This document shows, piece after piece, positions 57,736 through 64,000 of a DNA stretch of 64,000 nt. The position numbers and the translations under genes were made by a program. Location: contig CAMRHE010000168.1 in the NCBI GenBank assembly GCA_947044405.1, positions 3,722,001 to 3,786,000 on the forward strand. The letters are read 5' to 3'. Under the pieces are notes generated by a model. It was not told the origin of the DNA, did no database searches, and saw nothing but the letters and a program-made list of their open reading frames with translations. The stretch's first letter is position 1. Each line of letters opens with the position of its first letter. This DNA is from Leptodactylus fallax (lineage: Eukaryota; Chordata; Amphibia; Anura; Leptodactylidae).

Positions 57736-57991
57736 CCTACAGTTAGATCCATAAATATTTGGACAGAGACAACATTTTTCTAGTTTTGTTTCTGTACATT
57801 ACCACAATGAATTTTGAACAAAACAATTCAGATGCGGTTGAAGTTCAGACTTTCAGCTTTAACTCAGTGGGTTGAACAAAATGATTGCATAAAAATGTGA
57901 GGAACTAAATCATTTATTACACACAATCCCTTCATTACAGGGGCTCAAAAGTAATTGGACAAATTAATGATTGTAAATAAAATGTTAATTT

Positions 57992-59017
57992 CTAATACTT
58001 GGTTGAAAACCCTTTGCTGGCAATGACTGCCTGAAGTCTTGAACTCATGGACATCTCCAGACGCTGTGTTTCCTCCTTTTTACTGCTCTGCCAGGCCTTT
58101 ACTGCAGCGGTTTTCAGTTGCTGTTTGTTTGTGGCCTTTCTGTCTGAAGTTTAGTCTTTAACAAGTGAAATGCATGCTCAATTGGGTTGCGATCAGGTGA
58201 CTGACTTGGCCATTTAAGAATATTCCACTTCTTTGCTTTAATAAACTCCTTGCTTTGGCTTTATGTTTTGGGTCATTGTCCATCTGTATACAGTAATGAA
58301 ACCCCGACCAATCAGTTTGGTTGCATTTGGCTGGATTTGAGCACACAGTATGTCTCTGAATACCTCAGAATTCATCCGGCTGCTTCTGTCCTGTGTCACA
58401 TCATCAATAAACACTGGGGACCCAGTGCCACTGGCAGCCATGCATGCCCAAGCCATCACACTGCCTCCACCGTGTTTTACAGATGATGTGGTATGCTTTG
58501 GATCATGAGCTGCGCCGCACCTTTGCCATACTTTTTTCTTTCCATCATTTTGGTAGAAGTTGATCTTGGTTTTATCTGTAGAAAGAATGTTCTTCCAGAA
58601 CTGTGCTGGCTTTTTTAGATGCTTTTTTAGCAAAGTCCAATCTAGCCTTTTTATTCTTGAGGCTTATGAGTGGCTTGCACCGTGCAGTGAACCCTCTGTA
58701 TTTACTTTCATGCAGTCTTCTCTTGATGGTAGATTTGGATATTGATACGCCTACATCCTGGAGAGTGCTGTTCACTTGGTTGACTGTTGTGAAGGGGTTT
58801 CTCTTCACCATGGAAATTATTCTGCGATCATCCACCACTGTTGTCTTCGATGGGCGTCCAGGTCTTTTTGCATTGATGAGTTCACCAGTTCTTTCTTTCT
58901 CAGGATGTACCAAACTGTAGATTTTGACACTCCTAATATTGTAGCAATTTCTCAGATGGGTTTTTTCTGTTTTCGCAGCTTAAGGATGGATTGTCTCACC
59001 TGCATGGAGAGCTCCAT
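57992..59017 (-). pseudogene. Tc1-like transposase pseudogene, third family
   Basis: It starts MELSMQVRQSILKLRKQKKP at 59017, followed by a stop, then EIATILGVSKSTVW. At 58913 it continues ERTGELINAKRPGRPSKT and TTVNQVNSTLQDVGVSISKS. An in-frame KASKK duplication and a stop occur near 58560-58620. STDKTKINFYQ retains an Asp where SDE is usual. KHGGGSVMAWACMAASGTG and [11 protein letters not shown] follow. PDRNPIEHAF keeps the Glu near 58175, and the C-terminus reads KGFSTKY-like before 57992. At least five stops or frameshifts show long inactivity. Confidence 0.85.
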
Positions 59018-59386
59018 GTTTTCTTCACAGCAAAATCTTCCAAATGCAAAAACCACACTTCAAATCAACTCCAGGCCTTTTATCTGCTTAATTAAGAATG
59101 ACATAACGAAGGGATTGCCCACACCTGCCCATGAAACAGCTTTTGAGTCAATTGTCCAATTACTTTTGGTCCCTTTAAAAACAGGAGCTGAAACTCCTAA
59201 ACCCTTCATCCAATTTTAATGTGGTTACCCTCAAATGAAAGCTGAAAGTCTGGACTTTATGTCTATGTCCATTATATAACTGTTAGTAGTATAATGTTGT
59301 ACCGTGTTAGCCATTGAAAGTAGTGGAAGAGTGAAGAAATCAGGCGATACCTTTTAGAGGCTAACTGAGTATATTTATAAGTAAGC

Positions 59387-59414
59387 TTTCAGGAGTACTA
59401 GCTCCCTTCATCAG
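59387..59414 (-). ncRNA. Hammerhead ribozyme-like core, left arm
   Basis: On the minus strand CTGATGA is followed by AGGGAGCTAGTACTCCT, which can form stem II (AGG..AG with CT..CCT, one bulged G), then GAAAGC. CUGAUGA-stem-GAAA is the conserved hammerhead core, and such cores are known in Penelope-like elements. Stems I and III and the NUH cleavage site were not established. Confidence 0.55.
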
Positions 59415-59589
59415 ACATAGTGTTATACAAGAACTGAAAATTCACAGATTTTTATACACATGATCTTCAAAGGATTGTAGAGTCCTTAAAAAAACCAAAA
59501 CAAAATGCAATCTAAGTAGAGAAGTTATTTACAACAGGTCAAAAAACAATCTGGAAAGTTGTGGTGCGTGACAGAGGGATCTGTTATCT

Positions 59590-59850
59590 GTGGGACAAAC
59601 AGGGCAGAGACTCAGTCAACGAATGAACTCACACAGATCCAACATTAATAACAGCAGAACCGATCTCCCAGTGGCCGCACATTTCTCCGGAGAAAACCAC
59701 TCTATCGAAGATTTGCGGGTTGTGGTTTTAATGGGATATTTTAAGACACAGGAGAAAAGGAAAGAATGGGAGTATAAATTTATGCAAAAATTTCAAACTC
59801 TGCAATTTGGACTTAATATTCATGTCAGCTTCATGTCACACTATGTATGA
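59590..59850 (+). pseudogene. Penelope-like GIY-YIG endonuclease remnant
   Basis: The frame reads VGQTGQRLSQRMNSHRSN, then PVAAHFSGENHSIEDLRVVV, then KEWEYKFMQKFQTLQFGLN and FMSHYV-stop. The (Y)xG.T...L..R...H segment, AAHF..NH, and E..(F/W)..KF.TL...GLN are the C-terminal GIY-YIG nuclease features that distinguish Penelope-like elements from other retroelements. Only about 86 residues remain, without the first GIY strand or any reverse transcriptase. It starts where the left arm ends, so it is a 5'-truncated copy. It does not code for a functional protein. Confidence 0.75.
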
Positions 59851-60060
59851 CCTGTGAGGGTCACAAATCACCACCTGATAGCAAACAGATAACAGATCCC
59901 TCTGTCACGCACCACAACTTTCCAGATTGTTTTTTGACCTGTTGTAAATAACTTCTCTACTTAGATTGCATTTTGTTTTGGTTTTTTAAGGACTCTAAAA
60001 TCCTTTGAAGATCATGTGTATAAAAATCTGTGAATTTTCAGTTCTTGTATAACACTATGT

Positions 60061-60090
60061 CTGATGAAGGGAGCTAGTACTCCTGAAAGC
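60061..60090 (+). ncRNA. Hammerhead ribozyme-like core, right arm
   Basis: CTGATGA at 60061-60067, stem II sequence 60068-60084 and GAAA at 60085-60088 are identical to the left-arm copy. The nested Tc1 inserted at 60094, six bases after GAAA, so the sequence that would form stem III and the cleavage site is now separated and resumes at 61658. Confidence 0.55.
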
Positions 60091-60093
60091 TTA

Positions 60094-61657
60094 CAGTCAT
60101 GGCCAAAAGTTTTGAGAATGATACAAATATTAATTTTTACAAAGTCTACTGCTTCAGTTTTTCTAATGGCAATTTGCATATACTCCAGAATGTTATAAAG
60201 AGTGATCAGCTTAACAGCAATTACTTGCAAAGTCAATATTTGCCTAGAAAATTAACTTTATCCCCCAAAACACATTTCAACATCATTGCAGCCCTGCCTT
60301 AAAAGGACCACCTAACATCGTTTCAGTGATTGCTCCATTAACACAGGTGTGTGTGTTGATGAGGACAGGGCTGGAGATCAATCTGTCATGATTAAGTAAG
60401 AATGACACCACTGGACACTTTAAAAGGAGGCTGGTGCTTGCCATCATTGTTTCTCTTCTGTTAACCATGGTTATCTCTAAAGAAACACGTGCAGTCATCA
60501 TTGCACTGCACAAAAATGGCCTAACTTGGAAGAGTATTGCAGCTAGAAAGACTGCACCTCAGTCAACAATCTATCGCATCATCAAGAACTTCAAGGAGAG
60601 AGGTTCCATTGGTGCCAAAAAGGCTCCAGGGCGCCCAAGAAAGACCAGCATGCGGCAGGACCACCTCTTAAAAGTGTTTCAGCTGCGGGATCGGGCTACC
60701 AGCAGTGCAGAGCTTGCTGAGGAATGGCAGCAGGCAGGTGACCTGACTGCACGCACTGTGAGGCGGAGACTCTTGGAGCAAGGCCTGGTCTCAAGGAGGG
60801 CAGCAAAGAAGCCACTTCTCTCCAGAAAAAACATCAGGGACAGACTGATATTCTGCAAAAGGTACAGGGAGTGGACTGCTGAGGACTGGGGTAAAGTCAT
60901 TTTCTCTGATGAATCCCCTTTTCGATTGTTTGGAACATCTGGAAAACAGCTTATTCGGAGAAGAAGAGGTGAGCGCTACCACCAGTCTTGTCTCATGCCA
61001 ACTGTAAAGCATCCTGAAACCATTCATGTGTGGGGTTGCTTCTCAGCCAAGGGAATCGGCTCTCTCACAGTCTTGCCTAAAAACACAGCCATGAATAAAG
61101 AATGGTACCAGAATGTCCTCCAAGAGCAACTTCTCCCAACCGTCCAAGAGCAGTTTGGCGCTCAACAATGCCTTTTCCAGCATGATGGAGCACCTTGCCA
61201 TAAAGCAAAGGTGATAACTACATGGCTCAGGGAACAAAACATAGAGATTTTGGGTCCATGGCCTGGAAACTCCCCAGATCTTAATCCCATTGAGAACTTG
61301 TGGTCAATCATCAAGAGACGGGTGGACAAACAAAAACCAACAAATTCAGACAAAATTAAAGCATTGATTCTGCAAGAATGGACTGCTATCAGTCAGGATT
61401 TGGTCCAGAAGTTGATTGAGAGCATGCCAGGGAGAATTGCAGAGGTCCTGAAGAAGAAGGGTCAACACTGCAAATATTGACTTGCTGCATTAACTCATTC
61501 TAACTGTCAATATAAGCTTCTGTTACTCATAATATGAATGCAATTATATTTCTGTATGTGAGAAAAACATCTGACAAACACACATAAAAACCACAGGGCA
61601 GCAGATCATGTGAAAATATTATATTTGTGTCATTCTCAAAACTTTTGGCCATGACTG
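60094..61657 (+). mobile_element. Intact-looking Tc1-like DD35E transposon
   Basis: This 1564-bp element has termini CAGTCATGGCCAAAAGTTTT at both ends (inverted at the right) and TA on each side (60092-60093 and 61658-61659). Inverted repeats extend to GAGAATGA(T/C)AC. The Penelope left arm supplies the empty site (GCTTACTTATAAATATACTC when inverted), showing a simple TA duplication. It contains one uninterrupted transposase gene. Confidence 0.93.
60467..61480 (+). CDS. Tc1-like transposase, uninterrupted, DD35E
   Basis: This 337-residue protein would catalyse cut-and-paste transposition at TA sites in the nucleus. The ATG at 60467 (context ACCATGG) is preferred over the one at 60434, because MVISKETRAVIIALHKNG begins the first helix-turn-helix and the upstream 11 residues are hydrophobic and atypical. 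Order: paired-like HTH 1 (to about residue 45), APGRPRKTS linker (GRPR hook), HTH 2 (ATSSAELAEEWQ..), RRAAKKPLLSRKN, catalytic Asp in [23 protein letters not shown], second Asp in FQHDGAPCHKAK, Glu in DLNPIENLW, end KKKGQHCKY. Exactly 35 residues lie between the second Asp and the Glu, one more than classic Tc1. Length is normal for the family. No stop or frameshift is present. Activity is not shown. Confidence 0.93.
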   Translation: MVISKETRAVIIALHKNGLTWKSIAARKTAPQSTIYRIIKNFKERGSIGAKKAPGRPRKTSMRQDHLLKVFQLRDRATSSAELAEEWQQAGDLTARTVRRRLLEQGLVSRRAAKKPLLSRKNIRDRLIFCKRYREWTAEDWGKVIFSDESPFRLFGTSGKQLIRRRRGERYHQSCLMPTVKHPETIHVWGCFSAKGIGSLTVLPKNTAMNKEWYQNVLQEQLLPTVQEQFGAQQCLFQHDGAPCHKAKVITTWLREQNIEILGPWPGNSPDLNPIENLWSIIKRRVDKQKPTNSDKIKALILQEWTAISQDLVQKLIESMPGRIAEVLKKKGQHCKY

Positions 61658-61800
61658 TACTTATAAATATACTCAGTTAGCCTCTAAAAGGTATCGCCTG
61701 ATTTCTTCACTCTTCCATTATATAACTGTAACTTGTTTCAGTAAACTGGTAAAAAAACTAAATTTGTGTCAGTGTCCAAATATATATGGACCTAACTGTA

Positions 61801-62585
61801 TATGGAATCATTTTCCCTTGACTTCTAACAGCAGCAACAAATCAAATAGATAATTAAGAATTGTAATATCATATACAATATTTCCCTTATCACCAAATAC
61901 ACCATATAGGCTGTGTAATCTTAGTGATAACATTAGTACATTACTGTTTTTAGTTTACTATCTATTATTTACTCATTTTTATTACTTTTTTATTATTTAA
62001 CTTTACTATATATTTTTTTCATATATATTCAACCTGTTTGCAGTTACTTTCCTGAATCTTAAGCCACTCAATCCTTACCTATTCCTGACTGTCCTTACTA
62101 TCAATATCTTGAAACACAAGAAGTGCCATCTGATGGGTAACCATCTTCTCAATGAACAACTACAATATATTTGAATGTTTAGCTGACAGCAGCACTCACA
62201 AACTGCAAAGATGGAATCGATTGATACTGTATACGTTTCCTCTGACACTTCACAAGTTCACATTCAAGGCATGTGAACTAGTGGAATTTACTAGTTTGGT
62301 GTTTTCTTTGTCAAATCTGCCCCCTCATATTACTTGCCCTCAATTTTTGGTTAGAGCAGTTTAGTTTTTACAAAGTACTGCTCATTAGTTTAAAAAAAGA
62401 ACCAAAGTGATATGCATACCACTATCCATGAACTATCAACTATTAGATGATATGACCCACCCCTAAGGCCTTTGGAAAAAATACAAAAATTGAATATATT
62501 AATAAATTGTTTCTCTCTGAGAGATTAAATACAGAACATTAGAAAATAATAATCCAAAATGTTGTCAGATTATTCAGAGGAGTCT
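61801..62585. other. Intron, no feature seen
   Basis: This is AT-rich sequence. It was checked for an upstream receptor exon on the minus strand and none was recognised. Confidence 0.5.
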
Positions 62586-62589
62586 TTAA

Positions 62590-62661
62590 AGGGGTATTCC
62601 CATGAACATAATCATATCTATATTTGTAGAGAATTAAAAGTTAAACATTTTTGCAAATATA
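62590..62661. repeat. Left arm of TTAA MITE family 4, interrupted
   Basis: TTAA at 62586-62589 is followed by AGGGGTATTCCCATGAACAT and TAAACATTTTTGCAAATATA, matching the arms at 19731-21787. A Tc1-like element begins at 62662 after TA. Confidence 0.85.
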
Positions 62662-64000
62662 CAGTACAGACCAAAAGTTTGGACACACCTTCTCATTCCA
62701 AGAGTTTTCTGTATTTTCATGACTATAAAAATTGTAGATTCACACTGAAGGCATCAAAACTATGAATTAACACATGTGGAATTATATACTTAATAAAAAA
62801 GTGTGAAACAACTGAAAATATGTCTTATATTCTAGGGTCTTCAAAGTAGCCACCTTTTGCTTTGATTACTGCTTTGCACACTCTTGGCATTCTCTTGATG
62901 AGCTTCAAGAGGTAGTCACCTGAAATGGTCTTCCAACAATCTTGAAGGAGTTCCCAGAGATGCTTAGCACTTGTTGGCCCTTTTGCCTTCATTCTGCGGT
63001 CCAGCTCACCCCAAACCATCTTGATTGGGTTCAGGTCTGGTGACTGTGGAGGCCAGGTCATCTGGCGTAGCACCCCATCACTCTCCTTCTTGGTCAAATA
63101 GCCCTTACACAGTCTGGAGGTGTGTTTGGGGTCATTGTCCTTTTGAAAAATAAATGATGGTCCAACTAAACGCAAACCGGATGGAATAGCATGCCGCTGC
63201 AAGATGCTGGTAACCATGCTGGTTCAGTATTCCTTCAATTTTGAATAAATCCCCAACAGTGTCACCAGCAAAGCACCCCCACACCATCACACCTCCTCCT
63301 CCATGCTTCACGGTGGGAACCAGGCATGTAGAGTCCATTCGTTCACCTTTTCTGCGTCGCACAAAGACACGGTGGTTGGAACCAAAGATCTCAAATTTGG
63401 ACTCATCAGACCAAAGCACAGATTTCCACAGGTCTAATGTCCATTCCTTGTGTTCTTTAGCCCAAACAAGTCTCTTCTGCTTGTTGCCTGTCCTTAGCAG
63501 TGGTTTCCTAGCAGCTATTTTACCATGAAGGCCTGCCGCACACAGTCTCCTCTTAACAGTTGTTGTAGAGATGTGTCTGCTGCTAGAACTCTGTGTGGCA
63601 TTGACCTGGTCTCTAATCTGAGCTGCTGTTAACCTGCGATTTCTGAGGCTGGTGACTCGGATGAACTTCTCCTCCGCAGCAGAGGTGACTCTTGGTCTTC
63701 CTTTCCTGGGGCGGTCCTCATGTGAGCCAGTTTCTTTGTAGCGCTTGATGGTTTTGGCCACTGCACTTGGGGACACTTTCAAAGTTTTTCCAATTTTTCG
63801 GACTGACTGACCTTCATTTCTTAAAGTAATGAGGGCCACTCGTTTTTCTTTACTTAGCTGCTTTTTTCTTGCCATAATACAAATTCTAACACTCCATTCA
63901 GTAGGACTATCAGCTGTGTATCCATCTGACTTCTGAACAACACAACTGATGGTCCCAACCCCATTTATAAGGCAAGAAATCCCACTTATTAAACCTGACA
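62662..64000 (-). mobile_element. Tc1-like transposon, fourth family, cut by the window end
   Basis: The terminus CAGTACAGACCAAAAGTTTG follows TA at 62660-62661. The transposase lies on the minus strand. The second terminus lies beyond 64000. It inserted into the MITE arm at 62590. Confidence 0.9.
62825..63875 (-). pseudogene. Tc1-like transposase pseudogene with 38-residue spacing
   Basis: It starts MARKKQLSKEKRVALITLRN at 63875. Two HTH motifs with the hook KGRPRVTS follow, then LWSDESKFEIFGSN (first Asp) and KHGGGGVMVWGCFAGD. A 2-bp loss near 63205, relative to the expected GYHSILQRH reading, shifts the frame. It resumes as ILQRHAIPSGLRLVG, QKDNDPKHTSRLCKGYL (second Asp) and [18 protein letters not shown]. 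The catalytic Glu is replaced by Lys (NPIK), and 38 residues lie between the second Asp and that position. The C-terminus KAVIKAKGGYFEDPRI is intact. It is inactive on two counts. Confidence 0.9.

Larger units (their letters stand above)
59284..61714. mobile_element. Penelope-like element with inverted terminal arms
   Basis: CCATTATATAACTGT, 15 bp of the host Tc1, is duplicated at 59269-59283 and 61715-61729 and marks the insertion. The left arm (about 59326-59600) recurs inverted at about 59865-60093 and, beyond the nested Tc1, at 61660-61714. Shared blocks include GGCGATACCTTTTAGAGGCT, GATCTTCAAAGGATT and GACAGAGGGATCTGTTATCT. Between the arms is a GIY-YIG coding remnant, and each arm carries a hammerhead core. 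Inverted pseudo-LTR layouts of this kind are known in Penelope-like elements. The reverse transcriptase is missing. Confidence 0.8.
57740..61798 (-). mobile_element. Old Tc1-like transposon carrying nested insertions
   Basis: The termini CAGTTAGATCCATAAATATT and (inverted) CAGTTAGGTCCATATATATT are flanked by TA (57738-57739 and 61799-61800). The transposase remnant is on the minus strand. A Penelope-like element (59284-61714) inserted near its right end, leaving only about 80 bp of the original sequence beyond it. Confidence 0.9.

Noticed and set aside
60434..60466. Upstream ATG extending the DD35E transposase by 11 residues (MLAIIVSLLLT)
   Set aside because: The extension is hydrophobic and unlike transposase N-termini. 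The ATG at 60467 has a better start context and begins the usual HTH.
55347..64000. Upstream receptor exons with the DxSxS MIDAS motif
   Set aside because: No minus-strand segment with matching residues and splice sites was recognised. They probably lie beyond the window.

Overview
The window looks like one stretch of a vertebrate nuclear genome, most likely a frog. It has GT/AG-bounded exons in long AT-rich introns, several Tc1-like transposons, many TTAA- or TWA-flanked palindromic miniature elements, hAT elements with 8-bp target duplications, CR1-type LINE fragments, a tRNA-headed SINE and a Penelope-like retroelement. There is no prokaryotic or viral gene organisation. The anuran assignment is inferred from the repeat content and is not proven.

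The only host gene seen lies on the minus strand and spans most of the window. Eight exons (55239-55346, 55077-55145, 50755-50835, 33571-33631, 32172-32267, 30039-30108, 11701-11779, 2545-2640) join in one open frame of exactly 660 coding bases (220 codons). Together they encode the second half of a von Willebrand A domain, the Ig-like extracellular domain, a transmembrane helix and the first juxtamembrane residues of an anthrax-toxin-receptor family protein, a host cell-surface matrix-binding receptor. Short motifs point to the ANTXRL paralogue over ANTXR1 or ANTXR2. The 5' exons (signal peptide, first half of the A domain) lie beyond 64000 and the cytoplasmic-tail exons lie before position 1. 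Introns range from 93 bp to about 18 kb.

Layout by region. 1-11.7 kb: TTAA palindromic MITEs, a hAT element with an internal minisatellite, and unique intron. 11.8-18.4 kb: a MITE nested in a Harbinger-like MITE, a decayed hAT transposase, a second minisatellite and a CR1-type LINE fragment. 18.4-23.1 kb: a four-level nest (anuran interspersed repeat, then hAT, then TTAA MITE, then Tc1). 23.1-27.4 kb: mariner/Tc1 fragments, a local 270-bp duplication, a 13-unit 48-bp satellite with hammerhead-like units, and a palindromic MITE. 27.4-33.7 kb: three exons among hAT and Tc1 insertions. 33.7-44.4 kb: mostly unique intron. 44.4-54.3 kb: Tc1, LINE, SINE and one exon. 54.3-57.7 kb: two exons and a palindromic repeat. 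57.7-61.8 kb: a three-level nest (old Tc1, then a Penelope-like element with two opposed hammerhead motifs, then an uninterrupted DD35E Tc1-like transposon). 62.6-64 kb: another Tc1-like element cut by the window edge.

The most notable items are the uninterrupted DD35E transposase gene with its reconstructable empty site, the paired hammerhead motifs, the hammerhead-like satellite, and three different catalytic spacings (34, 35, 38 residues) among Tc1-like transposases at one locus.
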